Positions 41,572-52,054 are shown, counted from the first letter of the stretch. The stretch: DNA of 64,000 nucleotides from Vibrio coralliirubri (GCF_024347375.1 NZ_AP025471.1:1364001-1428000), one strand, 5' to 3'. A program made the numbers and translations. The notes: a model not told the origin generated them from the sequence alone.

Positions 41572-42483
41572 TTAAGTTATAGGTTGAGTATGGGTTTTCA
41601 ATGAAGCGATAAATTGCTTAACGGAAATCGACTGAGGGGTGTGCTCTGCGCAAAGCATCGATACCGAAAATTGGATGTCTGGTTGAAGCGGCAACACACA
41701 AACCGAGTCGTCATTTTGATATTGTTCTGCCGTCCACGGATCAACAATCGCAAACCCCGCTTGGTGCTTGACCAGTTCCGCCGCCGCGCTATACCCACGT
41801 ACATAGATTGGATGGTGGTAATGCTCATCTCGCGCAATAAGGCTTTGATGTAATAGGAGGCCTAGTGGATCGCGACTATCAAGCCCAATGATTGGTAGTG
41901 GATAATTGATAAGATCATCTAACGTTAATTCCGCGGGTAAATGATCAACCGTATTGGAAGGAACCAAAACCTTGAGCGATTCGGTTAATAGCGTTTCACT
42001 TAATATGGCAGGCGGCGTTTCATCGCCAAACGCGATAGCAATATCAAGCTCATGCTTTAATAGCCCAGCACACAGTTCGTCACGGTTAGCTGTTAGTAAC
42101 TCAAAAGAAATCTCTTGATCGCGAGACATTTGGGCTATTACCGAAGTCAGCAATTTAGTCGCCAGAATCGGTGGCGCACCAATACGTAAATGCTGATGTC
42201 CTTGCTTGACTTTATTGGTCAAAGAGCGAAATTGACCCAGTTGCTGATAAACCTTTTCCGCTTCTGGCAGCAAGGTTTTCGCTTCAACCGTTGGTACTAA
42301 GCGCCCTTTAACTCGTTCAAATAAACCAAACCCGAGTTGTTGCTCGGTATGTGCCAAAATACGGGTCACGTTTGGTTGCGACACATGCAAGCTGCGAGCG
42401 GCTCCAGATACAGTTCCGGTCTGCATAATGGCGTAAAAGACTTCCAACTGTCTTAGGTTCACATTGATGTCCTTATGGTTCAC
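41572..42483 (-). CDS. LysR-family regulator, probable activator of the dgcN-dgcA genes
   Basis: A 303-residue LysR protein, GTVSGAARSLHVSQPNVTRIL forming the helix-turn-helix (split over about 22-42), with a full effector domain. It lies 91 bases upstream of dgcN on the same strand and could correspond to DgcR, which senses D-glutamate. No classical LysR box was confirmed by eye in the 91-base gap. It is intact. Confidence 0.9.
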   Translation of the reverse strand: MNHKDINVNLRQLEVFYAIMQTGTVSGAARSLHVSQPNVTRILAHTEQQLGFGLFERVKGRLVPTVEAKTLLPEAEKVYQQLGQFRSLTNKVKQGHQHLRIGAPPILATKLLTSVIAQMSRDQEISFELLTANRDELCAGLLKHELDIAIAFGDETPPAILSETLLTESLKVLVPSNTVDHLPAELTLDDLINYPLPIIGLDSRDPLGLLLHQSLIARDEHYHHPIYVRGYSAAAELVKHQAGFAIVDPWTAEQYQNDDSVCVLPLQPDIQFSVSMLCAEHTPQSISVKQFIASLKTHTQPIT

Positions 42484-42557
42484 GAAACAAATCTAGGGGT
42501 TGGCTTTTCTGGTATTAGCTAAGCTGTTTATCGGTCTAGCTAGCTTTTTGCGTGAGT

Positions 42558-43394
42558 CTATTTTAGTAGCTCAGCTATCGCAGGTTGAAGCACCTCAGCC
42601 CAAGCTTGGTAAGCCTTCGCATTCAAATGCAGGTCATCACACGAATATTCGTTCGAGAGAAGCTGATTAGGTGACAATACTGAATTTACATCTAAAAACG
42701 CAATGCCTTGCAGGGAACAGTACTCGCTTATCTTGCTATTGAGCAGTTCAACCGACGGATTCAAACCTTGCAGTTTAGAGCCCACATAAAGCGTTGATTG
42801 CACCAATATGCGAATATCATTTTCTTGCCACACCTTAAGCATATCAATGTAGTTCTGGTAGATATGGTCGACATCATAACCCTGAGCTAAATCGTTTATC
42901 CCTGCCATAAAGCAAACCAGCTTGGGCTTCACATTCAACGTGGTATCAATACGGCGTAACATGCCCGTTGTGGTATCACCCGCGAGACCGCGATTGACCA
43001 TCGAGATATCACGGAAAATATCCGCCCACGGTGCCCACTCGGTGATCGAATCACCAAACATCACTAAATCTGCATTTGGAGAAAAGTGGCGATGATTATC
43101 TGATGTCATGATGTAACGACTCATGCTGTGACCTCGTTGCTGAATCTCAGACTGAAGAGCGACCGCTTTGAGGATCTCGCTATCTGGCGTGGCGCTATCA
43201 AATTGAGCCAGCAATCCTTCGATATGAGGCTTAAAAGGGCTAAGACGAGTGCTCAATTGATGATGTTCTTTAAGGGAAGATAACCTCTCTAGTAATGCAT
43301 ACAGAGAGCGGTTTTGACCAACTTCTTGGAATAACTGATAGAGATCGAGGACAGGGTGTTGCTGTAGCGCGGCAAGTAATTGCTTGTCTTCCAT
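42558..43394 (-). CDS. SGNH/GDSL-family hydrolase with N-terminal extension
   Basis: A 278-residue protein. Residues 1-105 are helical and family-free. Residues 110-278 are an SGNH hydrolase: FGDSITEW (113-120, nucleophile S116), NRGLAGDTT (134-142), AGINDLA (164-170, N167) and CDDLHLNAKAY (D253, H256). There is no signal peptide, so it acts in the cytosol, perhaps as an esterase or deacetylase. It is upstream of the dgc genes on the same strand, but a link to them is not shown. The N-terminal 100 residues are unusual for SGNH enzymes. Confidence 0.85.
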   Translation of the reverse strand: MEDKQLLAALQQHPVLDLYQLFQEVGQNRSLYALLERLSSLKEHHQLSTRLSPFKPHIEGLLAQFDSATPDSEILKAVALQSEIQQRGHSMSRYIMTSDNHRHFSPNADLVMFGDSITEWAPWADIFRDISMVNRGLAGDTTTGMLRRIDTTLNVKPKLVCFMAGINDLAQGYDVDHIYQNYIDMLKVWQENDIRILVQSTLYVGSKLQGLNPSVELLNSKISEYCSLQGIAFLDVNSVLSPNQLLSNEYSCDDLHLNAKAYQAWAEVLQPAIAELLK

Positions 43395-43481
43395 GGTGTT
43401 ATCTAACCCTTCAATTATCTAGTAATGAACTCAAGATAATATCCGATTGCGTACGGGATAGATAACACTAGAAGAAGAGAA

Positions 43482-43994
43482 TTACTTTTCTTTGATTAGC
43501 AGGTGATTACGGTTATCGCGGCTTTTCTTAATAAGCTCGTTGCTCTCGTCCATTTCATCTGACTTAGCAAGGCGATCATAAAGCAGCACGTTAACTGTCG
43601 CAGCCAAGTTCATGCAACCAACCGTTGGTACATACACGACGTGATCTGCTCTATCGGCGACATCTTGAGAAATAGAACCGTCTTCAGGGCCAAAGATATA
43701 GATGGCATTTTCTGGGTGTTTAAAACGCGGCAGTGGTGTTGCACCTTCAGCGAGTTCTACACAAACAATTTTCGTTTCTGAATCAAGGTTATCCAAAAAG
43801 GACTCGACACCCGTTAGTGGGATAGTACGCGCAGCACTCTTGGTATCGGTGTGAAATTTAGCGGCTTTTTCGTAGCGCTGCCCTGTGTATTTAACTTCGT
43901 CGACTTGGTAACAACCAGCCGCGCGCATAACAGCACCAACGTTTGTCGGGCTCTTTGGGTTAGTTAAACCAATAGTCACATGGCTTTTGTTCAT
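43482..43994 (-). CDS. TrmH-family RNA 2'-O-methyltransferase
   Basis: A 170-residue SPOUT methyltransferase: TNPKSPTNVGAVMRAAGC near the N-terminus (the NxGAxxRxA helix), IYIFGPEDGSISQDV and VYVPTVGCMNLAATVNVLLYDRL carry the trefoil-knot SAM-binding motifs. It is small and lacks an extra RNA-binding domain, so it is probably a tRNA or rRNA 2'-O-methyltransferase of unknown target. GAAAG precedes the ATG. It is monocistronic. Confidence 0.9.
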   Translation of the reverse strand: MNKSHVTIGLTNPKSPTNVGAVMRAAGCYQVDEVKYTGQRYEKAAKFHTDTKSAARTIPLTGVESFLDNLDSETKIVCVELAEGATPLPRFKHPENAIYIFGPEDGSISQDVADRADHVVYVPTVGCMNLAATVNVLLYDRLAKSDEMDESNELIKKSRDNRNHLLIKEK

Positions 43995-44269
43995 GAATCT
44001 TTCTCACTTAACGAATAGACATAGCAGGGTGCTACAAAGCGTCGCATTCTACCAAAGCAGCGGTAAATTCAAAAGCATCGTAACAAACCACTCTTTTTGT
44101 CATTAAGCCCCTAGTTGCAATGCTTCTAACATCAAAAATCTAACCGCCATCATGTTTATAAAACAAAAACATTTCTGGATAACAATTCAACAACAAGTCC
44201 ATTTACATTTTAAAACCACATTAATAATGTGTTGAAAATTGCATGAGATAATCACACAGGAAGCGTGAC
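43995..44269 (+). other. Intergenic region before the first chemoreceptor gene
   Basis: About 275 bases, AT-rich, holding divergent promoters. No specific operator recognised and no gene seen. AGGAAG lies just before the chemoreceptor ATG. Confidence 0.4.
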
Positions 44270-45931
44270 ATGACCCTAACCATCAAAAACCGCCTTTATA
44301 TTCTCTCTTTCATTCCCTTGTTACTAATGGCAATTGGCATGATGAGCGTGACGTATATGAAGAGCACCGAGCTAACCGCACAGCAAGTAGAATCGACGCG
44401 TAGCAATATGATGGCGATGAAGGAAAAGGAACTCAAAGCGTACCTACAAATGGCCTACTCTTCGATCAGCCCATTTTTGGATAGAGGTGCAACATTAGAA
44501 GAAGCCTTACCGACATTAAGAACATTAGAATATGGCGAGTCTGGCTATATTTTTGGTTATGACTCGAAAGGTGTTCGAGTCGTTGTTGGGCAAAATAACG
44601 ATGGTATTGGTAAAAACTACTACGACCTGCAAGACAAAAAAGGCAACTACCTTATTCGTGACCTGATCAAGAACTCAAAGCTTGGTGAGTTCACCACCTA
44701 CTACTTTCCAAAACTTGGTCAATCAGAAGCCCTACCGAAACTGAGCTACTCGATATTCGTTCCCCAGTGGGACTTGATGCTAGGCACAGGTTTCTATACT
44801 GACGACATCGATGCTGTAATCGCAGAGATGAAAGAGAGCTCGAATGTCGCGTTACAAAGCTCATTGACGGCCATCGCTATATTCTGTGGTTTAATTGCCC
44901 TAGTAGTTGCTGTGTTTGCCGTTGCTGTCAACCGCACCATCATGCAACCACTCGAGCAGTTTGACCGTTCAATCAGTGCATTCGCGAGTGGCGAAGCCGA
45001 TTTGACCGCTCGAATGGAAACCTTCAAAGCGCCTGAGTTCACGAAGCTCAGCGAGAACTTCAATGCCTTTGTAGCAAGCCTGCAAACCATCATTCGCAGC
45101 GTAAGTGATGTCGGGCAACAAGTAGTAGCCGAGACATCTAGCATGTCTTCTCGCGCTGCGCAGGTCGACGAAATTGCTACAGGGCAACGTGAAGAGACAG
45201 AACAAGTTGCAACGGCGATGACTGAGATGACCACAACGGCGCAAGAGATCTCTAGCAACGCTAGCCAAGCGGCGGATTCCGCAAAGCTCGCAGAGGGCAA
45301 TGCCAAAGAAGCGCAACAGATAGTAAACGCAGCTGCAGACTCGGTGGCAGGCCTAGCGAGTGAAGTGTCAGAAGCGAACACCGTGGTGTCTCGTTTAGAA
45401 GGCGATGTACAAAACATCTCCTCTTCATTGGCGGTCATCCAAGACATTGCCGAGCAAACTAACCTACTTGCGTTGAATGCCGCGATTGAAGCTGCGCGGG
45501 CGGGCGAACAAGGGCGTGGGTTTGCTGTAGTAGCCGATGAGGTACGTCAGCTAGCAAGCCGTACTCAAGAGAGCACTGGCGACATTCATAAGATGATTGA
45601 GCAACTTAAAGCTGCCTCAGATGCTGCCGTGAAAGCGATGGATTCAAGTCAAACCCGAAGTGCGCAAACCGTGGAAGAAGCGAATGCCGCAGCCGAAGCA
45701 CTGGCGAAGATCCAAGCGTCGATTGATACCATCATGGACATGAACTCGCTTATTGCGACAGCCACTGAACAGCAAAATATTGTGGGCCAAGAGATATCTC
45801 AACGCATCGTGGTTATTTCCGACCAAAGCTCACAATCGGCCGAACTCGCGAATCAAAACCGTACAGGTAGCCAAAACCTCAACAGTCGTGCAAATGAGCT
45901 GTACCACTTGGTAGATCGCTTCACCGTCTAA
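44270..45931 (+). CDS. Methyl-accepting chemotaxis protein with single Cache domain
   Basis: A 553-residue chemoreceptor: TM1 (about 12-30), a periplasmic sCache_2-type sensor ([46 protein letters not shown]), TM2 (about 197-222), HAMP and the signalling domain with its conserved hairpin [19 protein letters not shown]. It would sense a small ligand, possibly an organic acid, and signal to CheA/CheW at the cell pole. The coiled coil around the hairpin is of the usual length. It is single, followed by a terminator at 45985-46022. Ligand unknown. Confidence 0.95.
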   Translation: MTLTIKNRLYILSFIPLLLMAIGMMSVTYMKSTELTAQQVESTRSNMMAMKEKELKAYLQMAYSSISPFLDRGATLEEALPTLRTLEYGESGYIFGYDSKGVRVVVGQNNDGIGKNYYDLQDKKGNYLIRDLIKNSKLGEFTTYYFPKLGQSEALPKLSYSIFVPQWDLMLGTGFYTDDIDAVIAEMKESSNVALQSSLTAIAIFCGLIALVVAVFAVAVNRTIMQPLEQFDRSISAFASGEADLTARMETFKAPEFTKLSENFNAFVASLQTIIRSVSDVGQQVVAETSSMSSRAAQVDEIATGQREETEQVATAMTEMTTTAQEISSNASQAADSAKLAEGNAKEAQQIVNAAADSVAGLASEVSEANTVVSRLEGDVQNISSSLAVIQDIAEQTNLLALNAAIEAARAGEQGRGFAVVADEVRQLASRTQESTGDIHKMIEQLKAASDAAVKAMDSSQTRSAQTVEEANAAAEALAKIQASIDTIMDMNSLIATATEQQNIVGQEISQRIVVISDQSSQSAELANQNRTGSQNLNSRANELYHLVDRFTV

Positions 45932-45984
45932 TACATTTTCTGTCTAGTAAGCCGTAATCAAACGCGACTTAACCCTAAAACACG

Positions 45985-46022
45985 TCGGGCTTCAGAATCT
46001 CTATTCTGAAGCCCGAACTTTT
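45985..46022 (+). terminator. Terminator after the first chemoreceptor gene
   Basis: TCGGGCTTCAGAAT pairs perfectly with ATTCTGAAGCCCGA around CTCT, followed by ACTTTTT. Confidence 0.93.
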
Positions 46023-46160
46023 TGAGTTATTCAATTTTAAGACCAACAGAAAAGTCCCCTCTCCCTCGCTACTCATCTTAAGTTTTAAGTACCTATTTTC
46101 AGAAGTTGGTTAAGCTTATTGAGTTGGTGTAGATCATCGATTCGAGTATAAGGACGCAAT

Positions 46161-46379
46161 ATGTTTAATTCAGATAAGAAGAAGGTTCGCGATTTATTGA
46201 TAGCCACTCGCTTTGGCGTATCGGCTTCGGAGATGAAAACCATTATTGGTGTAGAGCAGAACAAAGCGATGAAGTGTATTCTTCAGCTCAAACAAGAAGG
46301 TGAAGACATTCGAACACTTGGCGAAGGCAGCAACCCAGAAGAGTTGGTTTTATATTCTATCGGAGAAATTGAGCCTTAA
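46161..46379 (+). CDS. Small winged-helix-like protein (72 aa)
   Basis: A 72-residue protein with a helix-turn-helix look (FGVSASEMKTIIGVEQNKAMKCILQLKQEG) followed by a short acidic C-terminus. AAGGA precedes the ATG. It may be a small DNA-binding or adaptor protein; the family is not recognised. It converges with the DNA glycosylase gene, five bases apart. Confidence 0.7.
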   Translation: MFNSDKKKVRDLLIATRFGVSASEMKTIIGVEQNKAMKCILQLKQEGEDIRTLGEGSNPEELVLYSIGEIEP

Positions 46380-46384
46380 GCTCG

Positions 46385-47074
46385 CTAAATTTTAGTCTGA
46401 GTTTGAGTTTTAGCTTCTAGACAGGTGGCGTTAAGCGGGCAATCTTGACACTTGGGTTTAGGGTTACAGAACTGCTGACCATGTTCGACTAACAAACCAT
46501 GATAATAGCCGTACCTTTGTGTATCCAGAGGGATCACGCTTTCCATCAAGGCTCGAAATTTTTCATACGATTTAGGCACATCGAGCCCATTGCGAGTGAA
46601 GATCCTTCTTGCATACGCATCAATCACAAAAGACGGTTTACCTATCGCGTACACCAGAATCGCATCAGCCGTTTCACCACCGATTCCTTTGACTTCTAAT
46701 AGCTTTTTTCGGAGCTGATCTTTGTCCTGCTCTCGCACCACAGACATATCGTATTGGTATTTCGAAAACCACTCAGTCACGGCCTTCAACTTAATGGCTT
46801 TTTGATTGTAGTAACCACTCGAACGAATCTTTTGGGCAAGCTCATCAAGATCCATCTCAGCGATTGACCTTGGGTCGAGCTTATCGCCTAAGTTGATGAG
46901 TGCTTTCTCTGCATTCTTCCAGTTGGTGTTCTGAACCAGAATAGCGCCTAGAACTATCTCGTAAGGGTCTTCCTTTTGCCACCAATCAAAATAGCCATAG
47001 TGCTGCTCAAGGGTATTAAATACATCGAGTATTAGCTCACTTTGGTTAGTAAGATCCTGGCGGCCGACAGTCAT
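46385..47074 (-). CDS. HhH-GPD DNA glycosylase, MagIII/endonuclease III-like
   Basis: A 229-residue helix-hairpin-helix glycosylase with the hairpin VKGIGGETADAILVYA (about 127-142), the catalytic aspartate in VIDAYARR, and a 4Fe-4S cluster motif CNPKPKCQDCPLNATC with spacing 5-2-5. At the position of the endonuclease III lyase lysine (GRKTAN) this protein has glutamate (GGETAD), as in MagIII. A monofunctional glycosylase for 3-methyladenine-type damage without AP-lyase is therefore likely. It lies three bases from the LysR gene upstream. Substrate is inferred from the residue change. Confidence 0.85.
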   Translation of the reverse strand: MTVGRQDLTNQSELILDVFNTLEQHYGYFDWWQKEDPYEIVLGAILVQNTNWKNAEKALINLGDKLDPRSIAEMDLDELAQKIRSSGYYNQKAIKLKAVTEWFSKYQYDMSVVREQDKDQLRKKLLEVKGIGGETADAILVYAIGKPSFVIDAYARRIFTRNGLDVPKSYEKFRALMESVIPLDTQRYGYYHGLLVEHGQQFCNPKPKCQDCPLNATCLEAKTQTQTKI

Positions 47075-47077
47075 ACA

Positions 47078-47947
47078 CTAATCCAATTGTTCAGAAAGGA
47101 AGTCCACCAGCAGACGAACTTTAGAAGATAAGTTACGGTTCTGAGGATAAAGCGCCCATATGCCTTCCTTGTCATCTCGATAGTCGGACAGCACCTCAAC
47201 CAACTCACCAGAATCAAGGTCTTCACTCACGTAGTATTCAGGTAACTGCACCAAGCCAATGCTCTGCTTAGCTGCGTCTAACAAGGCTAAACCACTGTTG
47301 CACTTAATACGTCCATTAACACGAACTGAGCGAGGGCGACCATTTTCTTTAAAGCGCCAGTGTTCAAATCCACCGACTAAACATTGGTGATTATTTAATT
47401 CAGACAATGTATGCGGCTCGCCATAACGTTCAATATATTCAGGGCTTGCACATACATAGAGTTGGCGTTGAGAGAGCTTCTTCGCCACAAGGCTTGAATC
47501 TTCCAAACGGCCGAGACGAATCGCCACATCAACACCAGAATCGATAAGATCGAGCTTTTGATTGGTCAACATCAACTCTAGTTCTACCTGCGGGTGAAGC
47601 TTTAAGAATTGATGCAGTATTGGGGCGAGTTGGCGCTCACCATAAGTCACAGGCGCGGTGACTTTCAGTAAGCCTTTGGGTGTGGATTGCATCTGCGTGA
47701 CCGCAAGCTCAGCAATTTCTAAACCTTCGACCAACAACTTACATTGTTGGTAGTAGAGTTGCCCAGCCTCTGTTAGAGACACCTTTCGAGTCGTTCGATT
47801 AAGCAGTTTCACCGCGAGTCGTTCTTCGAGGTTTGCTACTCTACGACTGATTTGAGCCACTGACGTAGCGAGCTTCTGCGCCGCACCAGTAAAGCTTTCA
47901 CGCTCTGCCACTGCAACAAACTCACTTACCCCTTCCCAATTGGCCAT
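47078..47947 (-). CDS. LysR-family regulator
   Basis: A 289-residue LysR protein with [19 protein letters not shown] as the helix-turn-helix (about 18-36) and a complete effector domain. The DNA glycosylase gene is three bases downstream, so the two may be co-transcribed. The upstream neighbour on the other strand is the DUF3316 gene. Effector and target unknown. Confidence 0.92.
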   Translation of the reverse strand: MANWEGVSEFVAVAERESFTGAAQKLATSVAQISRRVANLEERLAVKLLNRTTRKVSLTEAGQLYYQQCKLLVEGLEIAELAVTQMQSTPKGLLKVTAPVTYGERQLAPILHQFLKLHPQVELELMLTNQKLDLIDSGVDVAIRLGRLEDSSLVAKKLSQRQLYVCASPEYIERYGEPHTLSELNNHQCLVGGFEHWRFKENGRPRSVRVNGRIKCNSGLALLDAAKQSIGLVQLPEYYVSEDLDSGELVEVLSDYRDDKEGIWALYPQNRNLSSKVRLLVDFLSEQLD

Positions 47948-48156
47948 GCCTTTACCTTATGCTGAACTTTGGTTACCCATACAGTGTATTGAAGTTAGAT
48001 ATCAGTGTCACCTTGCTTGATTTGCGCTGGGCATAAATCTTCGGCACCTAAAGTCATTCCCTTACAGAACCATATTTTTGTCCTAACATTAACCTCACCC
48101 CCTATTTCTAGGGTGAGAATCTCTAAAACACTGGTACAACAAAGTAAGGTATCCCT

Positions 48157-48504
48157 ATGAAGAAGTTAATCATACTTGCATCAACTCTTGTACTCAGCAC
48201 CACAGCGTTTGCAGCAACTAAAACAACGATTCAAGAAACAACGCTAAAATCTGACACATATGCTAATGAAGCCGAAGCATACGATGCAGGCACCAACCTT
48301 ATGGATGAGTTAAGTGCAAAAACACCTTTTGAGCTTTCAAGAGAACTGCCACAGTTCCAACAGACAACCAAATACGATTCGTTCAAGATTGATGACGCGA
48401 ACATGGAAGTGAAAAAAATCACTAACATGAACGGCGATATCCATTACCAAGCGAACGTAAAAGTTGACTACCGTTACACATATAAAGACGGTCGTAGCAG
48501 CTAA
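48157..48504 (+). CDS. DUF3316-type exported protein
   Basis: A 115-residue precursor with a signal peptide (about 1-20, ending TTAFA) and a mature part containing YANEAEAYDAGTNLMDELSAK and HYQANVKVDYRYTYKDGRSS. This fits DUF3316, small secreted proteins found, as far as I recall, mainly in Vibrio. Function unknown. It is monocistronic, with a terminator at 48571-48605. Confidence 0.85.
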   Translation: MKKLIILASTLVLSTTAFAATKTTIQETTLKSDTYANEAEAYDAGTNLMDELSAKTPFELSRELPQFQQTTKYDSFKIDDANMEVKKITNMNGDIHYQANVKVDYRYTYKDGRSS

Positions 48505-48527
48505 CACTGAATGATTGATTTGGTCTA

Positions 48528-48567
48528 AAGACTAATCACCTAGTCAAAAGACTGATCACCTAGCCAA
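48528..48567 (+). repeat. 20-bp tandem duplication
   Basis: AAGACTAATCACCTAGTCAA is followed directly by AAGACTGATCACCTAGCCAA, two substitutions apart. It is a local duplication between the stop codon and the terminator, with no function seen. Confidence 0.7.
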
Positions 48568-48570
48568 AAA

Positions 48571-48605
48571 GAAAGCCCGCACTCACAGAGTACGGGCTTT
48601 TTTGT
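48571..48605 (+). terminator. Terminator after the DUF3316 gene
   Basis: AAAGCCCGCACTC faces GAGTACGGGCTTT (with small mismatches) around ACA, followed by six T. Confidence 0.9.
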
Positions 48606-48679
48606 CGTTCAACGCTGATTAATGGGACTCAATACGAGCAACCATTATCAGCTTATATGCGTCTGTCTAATTTTGAAGA

Positions 48680-50317
48680 TCACACTTCAAACTGAGACAC
48701 AAGGCTATCTAGCGCTTCACACTGTTCGGCCAATGCCATACATGCATTTTCTGCGCTGCTCGCCATCTCAACCATTTGCATGGTGCTTTCTGCGATGCGT
48801 TGAACATTCTTATTCACTTCTTCAGACACTTGAGACTGTTGCGAAGCCGCTGTAGCGATTTGTGTGTTCATGTCGTTCATCTTTCCGATTGAGTTGCGAA
48901 TCTCACTCAATGAAGACGCTGCAGTTCCTGCTTGAACTATGGTTTTCTCGCCACTCACTTTGCTTTCAGTCATCACGCCAACCGCATGTTTCGCGCCCAC
49001 TTCTAAACGTTCAATCATTGATTGGATTTCGCCTGTGCTGTCTTGAGTTTTGCTCGCAAGCGCACGGACTTCATCAGCCACAACCGCAAAGCCACGACCT
49101 TGTTCACCCGCTCGTGCCGCTTCAATTGCCGCATTCAAAGCAAGTAGGTTGGTTTGTTCTGCAATGCCTTTGATCACGCCAAGGATTGAGGCTATGTTCT
49201 TCACGTCTGTGTCCAGTTCTTGAACCACACCACCCGCGTTCTCGATATCTTGCGCCAGGCGTTCAATCGAAGTCACGGTTAAACCAAGCGTGGTATCAGC
49301 CGATTCCACTTCATGGTTTGCAACGTTACTTGCGGTTGCTGCGTCTAATGCATTACCACTCACCACTTCACTGGTTGCTTGCATTTCATGGACTGCCGCA
49401 GCTACCACTTCACTTTCTCGTTGTTGGTTCGATGAAAACTCAGCAACACTTTGCGTTAACGATTTAATGTTTTCCATCTCAGCGCGTACTGCATTCGATG
49501 TGAAAATAACTTGTTCGACGGTGACATGGATCTTGCCAACAAACTGGTTGAAAGCGGAACTCAAACGAGCGATCTCATCATTACCTTCGACCTTCATACG
49601 TTGAGATAAGTTACCGTCTCCCGATGCGATCTCATTCATTGCTTTCTCTACGTTCTGGATTGGCTGAACGATAAAGCGATTTGATAACCACATCGCGAAA
49701 AGTGCAGCGAAAACAGCAACCGCCATACCCACTTCGATGATCAACTTACTCGATTCAATAGAGTCATCGGCTTGCTGACGAAGCTCTTTCTGTTTCAGTT
49801 CAATCAGAGTTCGGATATCGCGCAGTTGAGTCCGAATGATCGCAAACTCAGCATCGAGCGCTGTCGAGTAATCAATATTGTATTGGTCTGCGTTTGCTGG
49901 ATCAGCGAACATTGGCTCGTGCAGTGCCACCCACTTGCTCATCGCGTTTACAAGCTTTGATAACTCGCCACGTGAAGATGGATCCAACACGCCCGCTTGA
50001 TACAAGGTTTCGACACTTTGAAAACGAGGAACCGCTTTGTAAGCGTTGTCTTTAAATTCAAACTTTTGGTACTCGATCGCTGCTTGGTCTTTGGCAAGTA
50101 ACAGACCTTGTGCCGAAGCGATAATCTGGTAGATATCTCGGTAGCCATCTTCTAGGTTATCTAGCACTGGCTGAACCACATTATTGAGCTCATTATTAAT
50201 CGCAGCTTGAGCATTTGATCTGATAACGTTGAGCACAGTAACGGTAGAAAAAACAATCACAATCACCAACAGCGGGATCGCGATTTTACTCTTAATCGAA
50301 AGATTATTGATATTCAT
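48680..50317 (-). CDS. Methyl-accepting chemotaxis protein with four-helix-bundle sensor
   Basis: A 545-residue chemoreceptor. TM1 (about 11-32, [19 protein letters not shown]) is followed by a helical sensor domain (about 35-195) with no Cache signature, TM2 (about 193-212), HAMP and the signalling hairpin [19 protein letters not shown]. The start at [10 protein letters not shown] is chosen over an upstream in-frame ATG that would precede the transmembrane start by 17 residues. Ligand unknown. It is single, between the DUF3316 and DUF3010 genes. Confidence 0.93.
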   Translation of the reverse strand: MNINNLSIKSKIAIPLLVIVIVFSTVTVLNVIRSNAQAAINNELNNVVQPVLDNLEDGYRDIYQIIASAQGLLLAKDQAAIEYQKFEFKDNAYKAVPRFQSVETLYQAGVLDPSSRGELSKLVNAMSKWVALHEPMFADPANADQYNIDYSTALDAEFAIIRTQLRDIRTLIELKQKELRQQADDSIESSKLIIEVGMAVAVFAALFAMWLSNRFIVQPIQNVEKAMNEIASGDGNLSQRMKVEGNDEIARLSSAFNQFVGKIHVTVEQVIFTSNAVRAEMENIKSLTQSVAEFSSNQQRESEVVAAAVHEMQATSEVVSGNALDAATASNVANHEVESADTTLGLTVTSIERLAQDIENAGGVVQELDTDVKNIASILGVIKGIAEQTNLLALNAAIEAARAGEQGRGFAVVADEVRALASKTQDSTGEIQSMIERLEVGAKHAVGVMTESKVSGEKTIVQAGTAASSLSEIRNSIGKMNDMNTQIATAASQQSQVSEEVNKNVQRIAESTMQMVEMASSAENACMALAEQCEALDSLVSQFEV

Positions 50318-50577
50318 TGGGATTAATAACCACACTTCAAATAGGGATGCGCGCGCAATATACAGCACACATATGCAATCTCACTAAGGATTTGTGAGCC
50401 CCATCTCATAGCAAACGATGTCGTTAATTTTCGTGGTGATTATTCAACCAGAGGTTAACTCTCAAACGTTAACGTATGCTCTGATTTAGACTTATTTTCC
50501 GCTGAGTACGTGCAAATACTGGAGAAGTGTGAGAAATAACACCATAATGTAGGGCTCTAAAATAAGTAGGTAAGAAC

Positions 50578-51003
50578 ATGAAAATTTGTGGTGTTGAAAT
50601 CAAAGGTAACGATGCAGTCATCTGTCTTCTTTCTCTATCAGATGGTGTATTTAACATTCCTGATTGCCGAGTTTCTAAAGTTTCAATTAGCGACGCAAAC
50701 GACACACAGAATATGAAAGACTTTCAATTCTCTTTTGCAAAGTTAATGGAAGATTACCAAGTAGACAAAGTTGTGATTCGTCAACGCCAAACTAAAGGCA
50801 AATTTGCTGGCGGTGGCTTTGGTTTCAAACTAGAAGCAGCAATTCAACTGATCGACGGCCTAGACGTAACCGTTGTATCGCCTGCTGACATCAAAGAGAG
50901 CCTTAAGCGTAACCCTCTAATGATGAAGTTCAAAGAAACTGGCCTTAAGCAATACCAAGAAGCACCGTTTACAACGGCATACGCTTGCTTGATGAAGCGC
51001 TAA
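50578..51003 (+). CDS. DUF3010 family protein
   Basis: A 141-residue cytosolic protein matching DUF3010: MKICGVEIKGNDAVICLL, VDKVVIRQRQTKGKFAGGGFGFKLE and VSPADIKESLKRNP. The fold looks like a RuvC/RNase H-type domain (GVEIKGNDA, then VIRQRQ, then a C-terminal basic patch), but the family has no established function. AGTAGG lies before the ATG. It is monocistronic, with a terminator at 51034-51064. Confidence 0.85.
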   Translation: MKICGVEIKGNDAVICLLSLSDGVFNIPDCRVSKVSISDANDTQNMKDFQFSFAKLMEDYQVDKVVIRQRQTKGKFAGGGFGFKLEAAIQLIDGLDVTVVSPADIKESLKRNPLMMKFKETGLKQYQEAPFTTAYACLMKR

Positions 51004-51033
51004 TCAAAAGTCGCTAGCCAATATTTGATACAG

Positions 51034-51064
51034 AAAGAGCCTGAATATTCAGGCTCTTTTTTGT
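51034..51064. terminator. Terminator between the DUF3010 and EamA genes
   Basis: AAAGAGCCTGAA pairs with TTCAGGCTCTTT around TA, followed by a T run. Confidence 0.93.
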
Positions 51065-51107
51065 TTCTAGTCATCAGCTTTAAGTAGAATGAGTTTTGGT
51101 ATACAAA

Positions 51108-52007
51108 CTACCGCTCTAACACTGTTCGCCTGCGAGCCTTAATCCATTCTGGCTTCCTCACCACCAAATAAACCGCGGCGGCGGACAAGGCGAAGCCCAT
51201 TGCACCATAGATGTCGAACGACTCACCGAAAATAAGCCAAGCTTGAATTGCTGTCGTCGGTGGCACGAGATAGAACACCGATGCCACACTTGAAGATGCA
51301 CCGTGTTCTACCATGTAAAGCAGCAAGAGGATGGCAACACAAGACAGAACAACCACCAGCCAGATTAGAGTCAGTGTGAATTCTACAGTCCAGTTCACTT
51401 GCATCGTTTCGTAGCGCATTGCGAACGGCAGAAACAACGCCGCAGAAGCCAAGTATTGCACCATCGCACCGCCGACCATATCTGTCCCCTGACAGAAGCG
51501 CTTCTGATACAGAGTGCCGCAGGTAATACCCACCAAAGAAACCAAACACAATAACGTTGCCAAGCCTTTTTGGTCGTCTGACTGCCATTCAATATTGCCC
51601 ATCAACACCAAACTGATACCCGCAAAGCCGAGCGCTAAGCCCAACCACTGTGCAAAATTAAAACGCTGCGAAGTACAGCTGATCATAATCAATGCGGTAA
51701 GAATCGGCTGTAAGCCAACAAGTAGAGAACTCAATCCGGCGGGCATACCCATATCAATCGCCAGATAGGTGCCACCAAGGTAGAAACCATGAATCAAGAT
51801 GCCGACCACACTTGCGTGGAAGAACGCACGACCACGAGGGATACGACGCTTAAGGATTGCAATCAAAACCAAGAACAGCGCCACGTTGGCTACCATCCTC
51901 AATGAAAGTAATGTTGCGGGTTCCGCGTATTCCACACCAAGACGAGCGCCAACAAAGCCTGACGACCACAATATTACAAACACAAACGGAATCATTTTAA
52001 TCAACAT
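51108..52007 (-). CDS. EamA/DMT-family transporter
   Basis: A 299-residue inner-membrane protein with ten predicted helices in two EamA halves (about 1-140 and 150-290). Typical features are ILWSSGFVGARLG near the start and GASSVASVFYLVPPTTAI in the second half. Such exporters carry amino acids or metabolites. It is divergent from the MocR regulator at 52132, a common pairing in which the regulator controls the exporter. AGAGG precedes the ATG. Substrate unknown. Confidence 0.9.
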   Translation of the reverse strand: MLIKMIPFVFVILWSSGFVGARLGVEYAEPATLLSLRMVANVALFLVLIAILKRRIPRGRAFFHASVVGILIHGFYLGGTYLAIDMGMPAGLSSLLVGLQPILTALIMISCTSQRFNFAQWLGLALGFAGISLVLMGNIEWQSDDQKGLATLLCLVSLVGITCGTLYQKRFCQGTDMVGGAMVQYLASAALFLPFAMRYETMQVNWTVEFTLTLIWLVVVLSCVAILLLLYMVEHGASSSVASVFYLVPPTTAIQAWLIFGESFDIYGAMGFALSAAAVYLVVRKPEWIKARRRTVLER

Positions 52008-52054
52008 TACAAACCTCTGGTCAACTCTTCATCAATGCTGTTACCTTAGTTGGG

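Noticed and set aside
44794..45447. Leftward 217-codon frame inside the first chemoreceptor gene
   Set aside because: Long antisense frames are common over alanine-rich chemoreceptor genes; the sense frame has clear domains.
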